This document shows positions 24,852-36,225 of a stretch of 64,000 bases of DNA, one piece after another. Source of the stretch: Delphinus delphis (taxonomy: Eukaryota; Chordata; Mammalia; Artiodactyla; Delphinidae); the NCBI RefSeq assembly GCF_949987515.2, contig NC_082692.2, forward strand, positions 93,505,488 through 93,569,487, read 5' to 3'. Made by a program: the position numbers and the translations under genes. How positions within the stretch are numbered: position 1 is the stretch's first letter; each line of letters opens with the position of its first letter. Below the pieces are notes generated by a model, which saw only the letters and a list, made by a program, of their open reading frames with translations, was not told where the DNA came from and ran no database searches.

Positions 24852-25275
24852 GTTTCGTATTTTTTTTATTGAAGTGTAGTTGATTTACAATATTGCGTTA
24901 GTTTCAGATGTACAACTACAGCAAAGTGATTTGGTTATATATATATGTATATAGCTATATTCTTTTTTTCCATTCTGTTCCATTATAGGTTATTATAAGA
25001 TATTGAATACAGTTCCCCATGCTATATAGTAAATCCTAGTTTATATATGGTAGTGTGCATCTGTTAACCCCCTACTCCCAATTTCCCCCCCCTTCCCAAT
25101 TTGGTAACCATAAGTTTGTTTTCTAAGTCTGTGAGTCCATTTCTGTTTTTTAAATAAGTTCATCTGTAATATTTTTTAGATTCCACTTATAAGTGATATC
25201 ATATAATGTTTGTCTTTCTCTGTCTGACTTACTTCACTCGGTATGGTAATCTCTAGGTCCGTGTTTCATCTTTGA
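24852..25275 (-). mobile_element. L1 3'UTR fragment
   Basis: Reverse complement of an L1 3' end: 'ttattgaagtgtagttgatt', 'acagcaaagtgatttggtta', 'gctatatagtaaatcctagt' and the ORF2-end text 'ctgacttacttcactcggta'. Confidence 0.85.
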
Positions 25276-25299
25276 AATCCCGTTAAGCAGTTTGCAATA

Positions 25300-25535
25300 G
25301 TGTATTGTAGTAATAATAATGCTAGCTAACACTTACTGTACACTTACTCTGTGCCGGGCTCTTTTCTAAGTGTTAACTCATTTAATAATCCTACATATTT
25401 TGTGAGTATATTATTATTACTATGTTTCTTTTACAATTGAAGCAACTGAAGCTCAGAAGGGGTAAGACACTTGCCAAGGCTACACAGCCATACAGTGTTC
25501 CAATTCAGGCAGCCAGAATCTAATCGCTTAAATAC
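25300..25535 (-). repeat. MIR SINE
   Basis: Well-preserved antisense MIR: 'acttactctgtgccgggctc', 'ctcatttaataatcctacat', 'gaagctcagaaggggtaag' and 'ccaaggctacacagccatac'. Confidence 0.85.
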
Positions 25536-25589
25536 TTTGATAAATATTGTATGCATCTTGTTCAACAATCAACAAGAATGCATTGAGTA

Positions 25590-25705
25590 TATCCACTGAC
25601 CTATGAACCTTTCAAGAGCAGAGACTTTTTCTATACTACCTCCTTATGCTCAGCACCTAGCATGGAAAGCCATTATAGATATTTAACTAATGTTATTGGA
25701 TATAT
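25590..25705 (+). repeat. L2 3'-end fragment
   Basis: Sense L2 terminus: 'caagagcagagactttttct', 'ctcagcacctagcatggaaa', then an AATATTT-like end. Confidence 0.55.
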
Positions 25706-26281
25706 ACCTCAAGGAATACTCAAAATATAGAAGATAAGCTTTCTCCTTCAACCTGTTTATAGCCTAGTTACCACTGTAACTACACTTTAAATTTGTTAAG
25801 AAAAAAAATTAAAAACTTAGAAATAAGGCAAAAGTGTATATACTATGTCCACTGAAAGTCACGCTACTTCAGTTGTTTAACAGTTCCACCCAAGAACTAT
25901 CTCATTCTTTAGGAAAACATACCTGTGTTTGACTTTGCTATTTACTAATTAATTACATGCAAACACTATGAACTTACTTGTAGATTTCTCTGTGGTAGAC
26001 ACGATGACTCCAAAGGTTATAGTTTTATTGTCCTGTAGGTCACTAACCACTTTTCCTAGCAATCCCAGTCTAACAATGATTTTTTTAATACCTCGAAATA
26101 AATATTCATTTCCTTACATGATCATGGGACCAACTTTACCATCTTACTAGTTCCCTTATTAATACATTAATATATATCTGCCATATAATCATTCTGTATT
26201 TGTATACAAGTCATGTTTTGCAAGTTGTAAATTTATACTTTGACCCTTTCCTCATCAGGATTTAATGCAAAATATAAAGTA
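25706..26281. other. Unassigned AT-rich sequence
   Basis: No gene or repeat recognised. Confidence 0.45.
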
Positions 26282-26414
26282 CGACCGGCCCTCCGTATCT
26301 TTGGGTTCCAGATCAGTGGATACTGAGGGATGACTATGGGACTTGAGCATCATAGGATTTTGGTATCAGGCCGGGTCCTGGAACCAGTCCCCCACGGATA
26401 CCAAGGGATGATGG
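26282..26414. mobile_element. MER2-type Tigger MITE, internally deleted
   Basis: It begins cgaccggccctccgtatctt and ends 'ccaagggatgatgg', the inverted ends of a MER2-like Tigger element. TA target dinucleotides sit on both sides (26280-26281 and 26415-26416). At about 133 bp it is much shorter than full MER2, so the centre has been lost. Confidence 0.8.
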
Positions 26415-26439
26415 TACATCATCTAAACATTTGTTTGCA

Positions 26440-26662
26440 TGAGGATAATAATCATAGCTAACAATTATTAAGGCATTATCCTAAATGTACTCTATGGATT
26501 ATCTAATTAAATCCTTACAACAACCTTGTGAAAAAAGTGCTATTACTAGTTCCTTTAGATGTTGAGGAAGAAAGAAGGTAAGTGACCTGCTTCAGTCCAC
26601 TCAGCTGGTACTGGTGAGGACTGTAGGATTTTGAAATCAAACAGCCTGATTCCAAAGACTAC
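26440..26662 (-). repeat. MIR SINE fragment
   Basis: Antisense MIR: 'ttatctaattaaatccttac', 'aacaaccttgtgaaaaaagt', 'gaagaaagaaggtaagtgac' and 'agtccactcagctggtact'. Confidence 0.75.
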
Positions 26663-26764
26663 CCTGCTAAAACCCACCCTAAACCCCTACAAACACATGA
26701 ACCCTAACACTTCAATACATTAATTATTGTAATGTAAATTAATACATTAACACACAGACAATGG

Positions 26765-26985
26765 GCTAAACCATGATAACTGTCACTTGTTGAATGTTAG
26801 ACTGTGACAAGTGCTTTACACCTAATAACCTTTAATCTTCATGACATTTTGATGTAGTTACTATTCTCATCCCAATTTGACAGAAGAAGAATCTAAGGCT
26901 TAGAGAAATTGAGTTTTAGCTAAGGTCACACAGCTGGGGCTCAAGATAGTATGGTCTGTATGACACCAAGGCCATCTTCTCAAAC
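26765..26985 (-). repeat. MIR SINE
   Basis: Antisense MIR: 'gtgctttacacctaataacc', 'ctattctcatcccaatttga', 'aggcttagagaaattgag' and 'aaggtcacacagctggggct'. It lies 100 bp from another MIR in the same direction. Confidence 0.82.
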
Positions 26986-27427
26986 GCTTTTGAGTCTCAG
27001 AAAATCATACACTGCTATAATATCTTTTAAAATACCTCATATTTTTAGAGCTTGTTCCAGCAAGAAGGGTCATTTACCTAAATGGTCTTTATATTGGCAG
27101 AACATGAGTTAGAGTCAACTGTTGTTCACATTCTTACCTAAGCTTATCACAGAATCTGGATAAATGGAAATATTGATGGTGATTATTAAACTAGAATTTT
27201 AGTCATTCACTATATATGGGAAACTATCAGCAAAGATTTTAGAGACCATTAGCAAGACAAAGATACCAGAAACAAGAATCATTTTAATGTAATCAATAAG
27301 AAGAATTTTTAACATATTAGTGTGGGAAAGTTGAAGATAAACATTCAGGGTGTGAAAGACACTGGACACTTAGGATGCCATAAAGATTTCTCTAGTCACA
27401 GGGAATCTGTTGGTCTATTTGGCTCTG

Positions 27428-27467
<40 letters not shown>

Positions 27468-27629
27468 CCCACACTCACTCCTTGCATATCTTACATTGTT
27501 TTCTAACTACATCACATTCCTCTCCGCTTTGTATAATTTGCTGGAATACATTTGCACCTCCATTGTATCTTTCACTTATCTAAATCCTAGGCAGACTTGT
27601 CTCAAAAGCATTATCTTCTCTTTTTTTTA
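26986..27629. other. Unassigned, with (AC)n at 27430-27465
   Basis: No gene or family recognised. An 18-unit AC repeat lies at about 27430-27465, followed by a short C run. Confidence 0.5.
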
Positions 27630-27636
27630 AAATTTT

Positions 27637-27702
27637 TTATTGGGGTATAGTTGTTTTACAATGTTGTGTTTATTGGGGTATAGTTGTTTTACAATGTTGC
27701 GT
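27637..27702. repeat. 33-bp tandem duplication
   Basis: The text starting ttattggggtatagttgttt occurs twice, with the 'attgggg' motif at 27639 and 27672. The second copy begins directly after the first, inside the L1 3' end. Confidence 0.92.
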
Positions 27703-27760
27703 ACAGTGAAGTGGAGTTCCCTGTGCTATACAGCAGGTTCTCATGAGTTATCTATTTTAT

Positions 27761-28101
27761 TTTATTTTATTTTTTAAAATTATTTATTTATTTTTGGCTG
27801 CGCTGGGTCTTCGTTGCTGCACTTGGGCTTTCTCTAGTTGCGGCGAGCGGGGGCTACGCTTCGTTGCGGTGCATAGGCTTCTTATTGAGGTGGCTTCTCT
27901 TGTTCTGGAGCAGGCTTCAGTAGTTGTGGCACGTGGGCTCAGTAGTTGTGGCTCACGGGGTCTAGAGCGCAGGCTCATTAGTTGTGGCACATGGGCTTAG
28001 CTGCTCTGTGGCATGTTGGATCTTCCCAGACCAGGGCTCGAACCCATGTCCCCTGAATTGGCAGGCGGATTCTTAATCACTGCACCACCAGGGAAGCTCA
28101 T
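27761..28101 (-). mobile_element. CHR SINE, long form, inside L1
   Basis: Minus-strand long CHR. The A-rich tail is at the left, 'tagttgtggcacgtgggctc' units are in the middle, the B box reverse complement is 'gggctcgaaccc', and the head ends 'ccaccagggaagct'. A perfect 15-bp duplication, agttatctattttat, occurs at 27746-27760 and 28102-28116. Confidence 0.95.
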
Positions 28102-28412
28102 AGTTATCTATTTTATACATATTAGTGTATATATGTCAATCCTAATCTCGCAATTCATCCCACCCCTCCCCCTTTCCCCTCTTGGTGTCCATACGTTTGT
28201 TCTCTACATCTGTGTCTCTATTTCTGCCTCGCAAAACGGCTCATCTGTACCATTTTCTAGATTCCACATATATGTGTTAATATATGATATTTGTTTTTCT
28301 CTTCTGACTTACCTCACTCTGTATGACAGTCTCTAGGTCCATCCACGTTTTCTATGCAGACTTCCCTGAAAACTCCATCCCTAAATCATCTCCCTACTCC
28401 TTCATATTCCTA

Positions 28413-28607
28413 TCACAGAGATTTTCAAATTGTTTAAAATCCCCATTGTATGCTTATTAAAATGCTGATTGCTAGGCTCCTCCCCCAGAGACATTGAATC
28501 AATAGGGCTTAGATGGGATTTCAAACCAACAGATCTGGGGAATCTATAATTTTAACTAGCTCTTCTGGTAATACTGATTTAGGTGATCTGATTTTGAGAA
28601 GTACTGT
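28413..28607. repeat. hAT-type MITE
   Basis: Mirrored halves: 'gattttcaaattgtttaaaa' on the left and 'ggtgatctgattttgagaag' on the right, with 'ctaggctcctcccccagaga' and 'cattgaatcaatagggct' in the centre. It is the same palindromic family as at 13822. Confidence 0.62.
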
Positions 28608-29394
28608 CCTCAGCTTTTAGGAGCCAGAGACGAAATGGAAATTCATTTGTTTGACCAAAGGGTAAGCATTTACAGGCTTTCTCTCTGTAATCTCTTCTAC
28701 ACTTGTCTGCCCACTTCCCTGAAATTTTATTAAACAGAATAAGGACACTAGACAGAGAAAGAGGGAGACAAAATCAGAGTCAGGAGAGAAAGTGAAGTTT
28801 TGCTGCTCAAAGCCCAAAGAAAACCAGAGAAAGATAAGAAATAGGAAGAAAACGAAGGAAATCTATATAATGAAAAACAGAGGAAAAGATGGAGGAGAGA
28901 AAGACAAGAAAGAAAGCACAGAGAGAATAAATTAGGAGGGAGAGCATTTTTGGCACTAAAACAGTGGTGCGATGTGATATCACTGGGAGATAAGGAAGAG
29001 AGATGTGAAAAGCTATTGCTGTGGGTGATGAATGGGTCCCCTATGATGGTCTTGGAAAGATTCAATAAAGAATGCAATTTCTTTTCAATTATTTTTTGCC
29101 CTTAGACTACTAAGAGTTTCTCAAGTGCAGTTCTATATGGAGAGTGACCCACATGAAGGCTCCAAAATTTATTAAAGTTACAGGCAGAAACTACACTGTT
29201 CTCAAGACGCTTACTGTCTGGTTGAGGAGATAAGACATGAGTGCAAGTGTACTCAGAGGTACAGGAAATGGCCTCACAGCCAGATCTTGGTGCAACTTAC
29301 TGGGAAGTGGGGAGAGAGGAGTCTTCAACAGCTAGTCAGTCTTGCTATTCTTTGACTTCCACAGCCCTTATCAGGGTGAATGTTGTTAGACTTA
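28608..29394. other. Unassigned, purine-rich
   Basis: 28740-28960 is very rich in A and G (GAGA/GAAA). This explains the serine-rich minus-strand open frame 28748-29077, which has no domain and is probably an artefact. Confidence 0.5.
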
Positions 29395-29510
29395 CCACAT
29401 TGCACTGGAATTGCTCTTCAGTACAGGGATCATGTCTTATTCATCTTTGCATCCGTATGGCCTGAAAGGGTACCTTGATGTCTATGCTTTCAGGAAATGA
29501 TTGCTGAGTC
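29395..29510 (+). repeat. L2 3'-end fragment
   Basis: Sense L2-like text: 'cagtacagggatcatgtctt', 'attcatctttgcatccgtat', 'gaaatgattgctgagt'. Confidence 0.5.
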
Positions 29511-31261
29511 AATATCCCAATTAATGCCAAGTTGAGCTTCGTGTGAATCCTTTAGCCTAGTTTTACTCTTCTCACACACACAAAAAGGAGATATGGAACC
29601 ACTTTTGCATACTGACTTAAAACTGGTAATATCATAAAGAATTACAGACACTATATGTTATAATAGCCATAGATGTCACAAGGCAGAAGAAAGGCGTATA
29701 ACATTAGGTGGAATTGAGATCGCATAATAGTTCCCTTGAAACTATGGTATCACTCTCCCTTTTACAAAGGGAGACAAAATAAATGAATATTACAGCCATT
29801 GAATAAAATAAATTTGATGATACCATCATCATTGCAATTAAGATAATTATTAAAGAAGCATCATCATTGCAAGAAAGATAATTATTAAAGAAGCAGGAGA
29901 CAGAGACAGAGACAGAGAGGTAGAGAGAGAGAATAGAGAAGCACGAGAGAGAGAATATGAAGAAATAAAAACATTCCCCAGGATTAATTTTTATCCTGGG
30001 CACACAGTATATGCATCCTTTGAATCGCCTTAATTCATCTCTGTCTGTAACTCTGATTCGGATGATAGACTGGCTCAGTTAAATTGAAATTGAGTTAACT
30101 TGACAAACAAAGAGTGGCATTGTTACTGGCTGAAAATCATTAATTTTGATGTGATAAACTCCTTTCTAATGGGGGCATTTTTATTACCACTAGTGTTTTT
30201 TTGTTTCAGCGACTTTTTCGAATACTGTCAATATTTCAAGTAAGCCAGAGGAGAAACAAAACAACCATATACTCCTTTCTCCATTATTCTTATACTTTAA
30301 AAATTCCTTGCTGCCCTAGTTTGCTTAATGTAAAATGAAAAATCAATATTATCAAGAACACACCAAAAATTGTGATTGTAATGTATTGATTAATTCTGAG
30401 GTTTTATCAGCATATAAACATAGAAACAAATATGAAATATACTACATCTGGATATCAGTTGGAAGTTTAAACCTACTGGGAATAAAACCCAGCTGTCTGA
30501 CAATGTCTTAGTCAGTAAATGTCCTTCTTTGGGAGTCTGCTGTATAATTACTGTCTTTGTACCAGACATCCAAAGACGCCTTTCTTGTTTAGGCACAATG
30601 CGGTCACAACCATAGCTGCATATTGTCATCTCCAGAACTTAAACAAGCAAACTATATATATCTTTCCCTTAGAGATTTGTATTTACTTGGTCTGGTCTGT
30701 GGTGCAGCTAACAGTGGCATTTCTCAAAGATCCCTAGGTGATTTACCATGAGGACTAATATGCTAACTGATTGACAAATTGTCTTTAGATGTGTTCAGTT
30801 GTCCACTCAGAAGGTTGGACTCAAAAGCATTAACTGAGAAATCCTTCCCTCCAACATGATGGTGAGCAGGTCACCTCTTGTGTGGTAACTGGATAGATTG
30901 GTAGTGGCTGCCTGGAATACAGTATTAATACAATAAGGATATTAAGGCCACGTGTGGCCTCAGGAGGACATGGTGCCCTGATTTATGAGGCACAGGAAGA
31001 GTGAGTAAACACCAGGTATTGCTCACCCCTGAGTTTGCAAATATATATGCTTAAGTTATGTTTAATTCAGGTGGGATTCATATTTAATAAGTGACCTCAA
31101 TTCAGCAAAGAATCAGAATACTCCTCCGAATCCAGATTGAGGCAAAAATGCTCTTTGAGCTCACTCTTTTTTGCTTCCTCTTTCTCTATTGCCACAATTT
31201 CAGCCTTGACTAGGTGACAAACAGAAAATGTTGATTAAAAGGGGTCATAATGCATTCTTGG
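29511..31261. other. Unassigned sequence with small tandem duplication
   Basis: No gene or family recognised. It contains a 35-bp duplication (29824-29893) and a GAGACA/GAGAGA tract at about 29895-29955. Confidence 0.5.
29824..29893. repeat. 35-bp tandem duplication
   Basis: The unit beginning catcatcattgcaa and ending aagataattattaaagaag is present at 29824-29858 and 29859-29893, with about two mismatches. Confidence 0.92.
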
Positions 31262-31350
31262 GACTTTGAACTTCTTGAAGTCAGGAATCGTGTTGTATAA
31301 TCTTTGTATCCCCAGCACCTAAAATCGGGTTTGGCATGTGGGTGCTAATA
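31262..31350 (+). repeat. L2 3'-end fragment
   Basis: Sense L2 terminus: 'tgaagtcaggaatcgtgttg', 'ctttgtatccccagcaccta', 'ggcatgtgggtgctaat'. Confidence 0.6.
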
Positions 31351-31599
31351 TAACCATTCAGTGCATTCAGATGACTTCACTCAAGCCCACTTTGTGAAGT
31401 ACATATCTTCTTAACTTTAAGAACCACTCCTACTTGTTTTAAACGTTCCTCATTCTATCTCTTCCTCCGTGTCTGGTTATTTGGGCATTGTGCTGGTACT
31501 GTTGGATGGAAGGTGTCTTTGGTTGGGAAAAGCTTCATTTTTAGTCTGATAATCTTCCTGTGCTGTCTGTTTCCTATGCATCCTGCCGCACTGCCTCTG

Positions 31600-32145
31600 A
31601 AGAGTGTCTCTGTGGGGTGGTTGTGTTTGACAAAGATGGTGGCCACATTATCTCCCATTTCTTATACTCCCCTGCAGTGTGACCTGGACACTCCTGCATC
31701 AAGAGGTAGGATTTATTCCTCCACCTCCTTGAATCCAGGCAGCTTCTGTACTGCTTTTATAATAGATATGGTGGAAGTGATGCTGTGCTTTTTGTGAGCA
31801 TAGCCCTTAGCTGTCCTGGCAGCCTCATATGTCTCCCTGTTGGAAGCCAGCAATCTTGTAAGATTTGTGTCTACCCTGAGGTTCTCTGCTGTGAGAGCCC
31901 TAAGCTAGTGTGGAAATGCAATGTGGTGAGAGAGAGAGGCCAAGGAGCAGATGCCAGCTGTGTAGATGAAGAGACCTTGGGTGTGGGTCCTCCAGCCCCA
32001 GCCAGCAGCTGATGCCACATGGTTCAGATTCAAACTGACCACCTGAGCCCTTCCTTATTTTCTTTCCCACAAGAAGCTGCGCAAAATAAAAATTAATAAA
32101 AATATTTTTAAGTCACTAAGTATCAAAGTAGTTTGTTACACAGTA
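31600..32145 (+). mobile_element. MLT1-like ERVL-MaLR LTR
   Basis: It opens with MaLR-like text ('ttatctcccatttcttatac', 'tgacctggacactcc') and has 'gatgaagagacc' and 'gatgccacatggttcagatt' in the middle. It ends 'taagtcactaagtatcaaag' and 'tagtttgttacacagtaa', the usual MLT1 terminus. Edges are approximate, and frames inside it are not genes. Confidence 0.65.
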
Positions 32146-32319
32146 AAAGCTCACAGGGAAAGATTCTGATCAAGTCTTAGCAGCCGCTGTCTTCCCTCCA
32201 CAATGCTGTGCTTTCTGCCTAATGGCCTCTATTCAAGGACAAGTTCCAAATCACCAGTGCCTGACCACATGGTCAAAATATTTCTGGACTTACAGAGATC
32301 TCTTTGACTCCCAGCTTCA

Positions 32320-32490
32320 CCTTATGCTGGGGGTATGACTTTGGACCTAACGTTTTCCTTTTCTGAGCCTCAATTTTCCTGTTTTGTAAAATGAAGTGAC
32401 TACTAGATAATAATGGCGTTGGGGTTTAAATGCGATGTATAAAAAGCACTGAGCGGATGGCTTAGCTCACTTTAAGTGCCTAGTAAATGA
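32320..32490 (+). repeat. MIR SINE fragment
   Basis: Sense MIR: 'tgactttggacctaacgttt', 'ctgagcctcaattttcctgt', 'tgtaaaatgaagtgactact', 'aagcactgagcgg'. Confidence 0.75.
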
Positions 32491-33515
32491 GACTTCTTAA
32501 AAACCGGAAAGCATCCATACCGGTTTTCTGCTTCTGCTTTGTTGCTGTTGTTTCACTGATTATTGGCTAAACTGAGCGGCTGTGCCTTGTGTATTCTCCT
32601 AACTGCATCCTAGTTACTCTGGGAGACTCACATTCGGAGTATGTGAGAGTTCGGAAATAATCATGTCTTCTTTGGAACTTCAGCCCATGATGGTTCCTTT
32701 GTGAGGAGCAGCCTGGCTCCCTATGCCCATTGCTTTAGGTCAGAAGGAAGAGCTTCCAAAAGAGACTGCCTCTGGATAGGTCCTCCCTAAGGAAGCAGTA
32801 GATTGTCTCCTCTGATTTTCTCTTCTTTATTATTTCATGGAATGTCCCCTTCTTTCACAGATGTGGGATGAGGGAGGAAATGGTTGTGTTTAGGATGCAA
32901 AAGTTATGGCTGGCATTTAAGTTTATAATTATCGTTGGGTGTAGAAGCTGTGGGGACAAACCAACGGCGTTCAAAGGCAAGTGTTCCCTGAACTCTCTAT
33001 CCCACGCTGTTGGCTGTTCTTTGAAGCATCTTACTCCCCCAGCAGCCTGAGGGCCCCTTAAAGTCGGGCAATGCTGTTTTCTTCTTGTGCATGTAGAGAG
33101 ACTTTTTACAGTTCTGAGTACAGGCAACATTTATCTGAATAAAAGATACACTCAAATGAATAGCGAAAAAGTGGCTAATGAGAGCCAATGATATCTTAGA
33201 CCTTCTCATGCTACCTTATTTAAAATACGGTCTCTAAAGTACCACCTTATTTAAGGCAGGCAGGACTACTACAGTAAATAGACACTGAATATATCATTGC
33301 TCATTCTAAGGTAGTGTTTCTGGTCAGGGGGTGTGAATGAAATGCCCAGGTCCTTCATTTTGTGGCTCCATCATCATTTAGAGTTATGTCTATATAGCCA
33401 GGGTAGCAGGAGACCCACCCCCTCGCTTTGAAATCACCAGCCAATAAACAGCACACATCACTATTGCTTCACGGGGTAGAAATTAGCCATACAACCTCAT
33501 CTAAATCCAAAAGGT
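32491..33515. other. Unassigned sequence
   Basis: No gene or family recognised. Frames at 32855-33209 lack recognisable features. Confidence 0.45.
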
Positions 33516-33529
33516 AAAATTCAAAGAGG

Positions 33530-33720
33530 GGCTTCCCTGGTGGCGCAGTGGTTGAGAGTCCGCCGGCCGGTGCAGGGGATGCGGGTTCGTGCCCCGGTCT
33601 GGGAGGATCTCGCATGCCGCGGAGCGGGTGGGCCCGTGAGCCACGGCCGCTGGGCCTGCGCATCCAGAGCCTGTGCTCCGCAGCGGAAGGGGCCACAGCG
33701 GTGAGAGGCCCGTGTACGGC

Positions 33721-33751
<31 letters not shown>
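33530..33751 (+). mobile_element. CHR SINE, short form, long A tail
   Basis: Short CHR: 'gcttccctggtggcgcagtg', 'gggcctgcgcatccagagcc', 'gtgagaggcccgtgta', then about 30 A residues. A 14-bp duplication with one mismatch (aaaattcaaagagg 33516-33529, aaaattcaaggagg 33752-33765) marks the ends. The long clean A tail suggests a fairly recent insertion. Confidence 0.95.
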
Positions 33752-33757
<6 letters not shown>

Positions 33758-33772
33758 CAAGGAGGCAAAAGG

Positions 33773-34675
33773 TTTGGCTGTTCTTTATATAGGGTATGCC
33801 CTGTGTGGTGTTTAGCACCATACTTGGCTTCTACCCACTGATGCCAGTCACACACCACCCCCAACCAGTTGTGACTCCAAAAATTGTCTCTAGATGTTGC
33901 CAAATGTCCCCTTGAAACTACCCTATGTGGTTAACAGAGGATGGTTACTAGCAGAATTTCTTGACCCTGTTTTACAGAAAGGTAGATAAGGGAACAGCTT
34001 GTTAAAACTCCTTAGCTTGTAAACTGCCCTCACTGATTAAACTTACCTTAGTTATTTTGTTTCTTTTCTTTTTTCTCAAGCCTCAGGTATCTCAGGTAAT
34101 ATATCACAAGACTCCTTAAGCACCTCTACAGACATTGCCTTCAACGTATGGGTAGCTATAGTAATGAGGGCTTAAATTGTTTTTCAGCAACTTGGAGCCA
34201 GCTCTTGTCTAGTTTGAGCCAGCTAAGACTGGTTTGGACCACTGACACTAAACTAAGCCTGCACAGGTGTCTGATGAATGACGTTTTGATGTCACAGGGC
34301 CAAAAACTCCACCCTCAGATAATGCAAAACACCTCCATTTTTGAACATGCATCCCATGAAGAAGCAAGTAACTCAGGTACACCTGCACAGAACACCAATT
34401 TCCTTACCTTTTCCCTACCTCCAATCACCTGTCCCCACACTTAAGACCATCCTGCTTCTTTATCCCATAAATATTCCCAAGCCCCTTGCCTTCAGGGAGG
34501 TAGATCTGAGTCTTGATCTCCCATCTCCTCGTTTGGCTGCCTGGTGAATAAACTCTTTCTCTGCTGCAAAGCTCAGCATCTCAGCGTTTGGCTTGCTGTG
34601 CATCAGGCAAATGACCCTGGTTCATTTCAGGAACACCCTGGGGTATAAAGTCACCCATGGTTGAGAAACTCTAGA
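33773..34675 (-). mobile_element. MER5A hAT element split by an LTR
   Basis: Antisense MER5A at 33773-33912 ('ggtgtttagcaccatacttg', 'cttctacccactgatgccag', 'gttgccaaatgtcccct') resumes at 34636-34675 ('ccctggggtataaagtcac', 'catggttgagaaactct'). The two parts join without loss if the LTR and one CCCT copy are removed. Confidence 0.88.
33913..34635 (+). mobile_element. Solo LTR of an endogenous retrovirus, 723 bp
   Basis: A solitary LTR bounded by TG at 33913 and CA at 34635, flanked by the 4-bp duplication CCCT at 33909-33912 and 34636-34639. The 4-bp size fits class I retroviruses. An AATAAA signal lies at 34547-34552, followed by U5-like sequence (about 83 bp). There is no viral coding sequence beside it, so recombination between two LTRs probably removed the interior. 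Open frames at 34148-34547 lie inside the LTR and are not genes. Confidence 0.85.
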
Positions 34676-36219
34676 CACACCCAATGTGCATTAGTGGAAT
34701 AGGGATAGGATGATCACAATAAAAACTTCCATTTAAAAAGAGCAGGATAGAAAACAGTCATCAGTCTGGTCCATTGCCATGATGGGATCTTGGGAACAGG
34801 CACTGAAGACCCCTGGCAGTGAAGGAAGCTCTGCGACTAGAATCGTCATATCCTCCTTCTGCTCTCTGGGAAGAACACCCTCTGGGATGCTCTTCCTTGC
34901 CTGTTTCTCTCCTGGCCGTATCTTAAGTGCACGTAGGTGCCTATATGGAGCTTTTGTAGCCTGCTTGCTGCTGGTGCAAGTTTTGAACCCTTGGGATGTT
35001 TTATGACTTGAGCAGTTAAAGGCATCTTTAGGCCAGGCTTGTGCTTTCCCTGGCAATGCAATTCTTTTAAAAACTTTTGATGTATTTGCGTCTAGGGAGT
35101 TCTAGATGGCAGCAACAATGTCCTAAGTTTTTGCCTAGATGCATCCTCCATATTTCTTTTCTTCTTTGTCCCCAAGCCTCTTTCTCTTAAATTAATGGCA
35201 CTTACCTTGAGGTTATCTGAAATAAAAGTCTTGGGTAGATATATAACAACCTTTATCTTTGCTACAAGGCTGAGTTCCTTTTTTTTTTTTAAACTGAGCT
35301 GTTTTAATAGGGCTTCTTTAAATTGTCTCCTGTTCTTTGCAATCTACAAGAAATTGGCTTTTTCGGCCCTGTAAATTCTTTAATTTCTGCTTGCAAAATT
35401 TTGCTTGTAATTACTTGCTATAAGCAGCAAGAAACAACCAGTAAGTACTGGCATTCTAACACATTCCATCTGCTGCTTCCAGAGCAACAGGCTCAGTATG
35501 CCCTTGATCTTCCTTCCAGGTGATCGTAGGTGACAGTTCTACCTGACATGCCTCCATCTTTCAGGACTGTGAAACCTACTTCTGAGCTACCTGTTGTGGG
35601 CCCAATCAGTTCTTCATTGCTACATATTTTATCAGTTTTTGGTAAAGCAGTACTGGACTTGAAAATGCTAATTCCTGTATTCAGTGGTGTAGACTGAACT
35701 GCTTTAACACATAGATATTATGTGTTAAATATTTAGATATTTATACTAATATGTGTACTAATATATTGATATACAAATTTATATTATATAATTATGTATG
35801 AGATTTATATAATATATATCTAAAAATATAAACTAGTTCAAACACACAAGTTTATTTTTTGATCACATAACTATTCAAGGCAGGCACAATTTGTCGGTGG
35901 CTTTGCTCTTTAAAGTGATTACAAGACATTGTTTTTTTCCATTTTACAGTTATACCACCTCTGGGACCTCAGGAAGGGAAAAGATGCAGAGGAGCCATAT
36001 CATGTCCTCTCAAACTACACTGGCTAGAACTTTAGTCATGTGATTATTATCCAGCCGCAAGGCTGGCTGGGACATGTAGTCTAGCTGTGGGGTCAGCCAC
36101 AGAAAGTAATAAGGGTCTGGGCAGCAGCAGCTGCTCCCCCATGTCCTCTGTGTTCAACTGAGCCCTGATCCCACAGTGGTTTCTGACCTCTACACACTGA
36201 TGTTTTACATTCAACTTGA
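34676..36219. other. Unassigned, with AT-rich tract
   Basis: No repeat family recognised. A 107-codon minus-strand frame at 34733-35056 overlaps another frame and matches no family I know. 35690-35850 is rich in short ATAT stretches. Confidence 0.45.
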
Positions 36220-36225
36220 AAGTCA

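Larger units (their letters stand above)
27630..28352 (-). mobile_element. L1 3' end split by a CHR SINE
   Basis: Reverse complement of an L1 3'UTR and ORF2 end. It is seen on the left at 27630-27760 ('ctgtgctatacagcaggttc') and on the right at 28102-28352 ('ctgacttacctcactctgta', 'gacagtctctaggtccatcc'). A CHR SINE occupies 27761-28101. A 33-base tandem duplication lies at the left, A-tail side. Confidence 0.88.

Noticed and set aside
28748..29077. Serine/leucine-rich 109-codon minus-strand frame
   Set aside because: It is produced by a GAGA/GAAA purine tract and has no structured composition.
31600..32012. Plus-strand frames of 75-94 codons as exons
   Set aside because: They lie within an MLT1-like LTR and lack conserved protein features.
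34733..35056. 107-codon minus-strand frame, Lys-rich start
   Set aside because: I tried to match it to small basic proteins and found no convincing agreement. A second frame overlaps it and there are no processed-pseudogene signs such as an A tail with target duplications.
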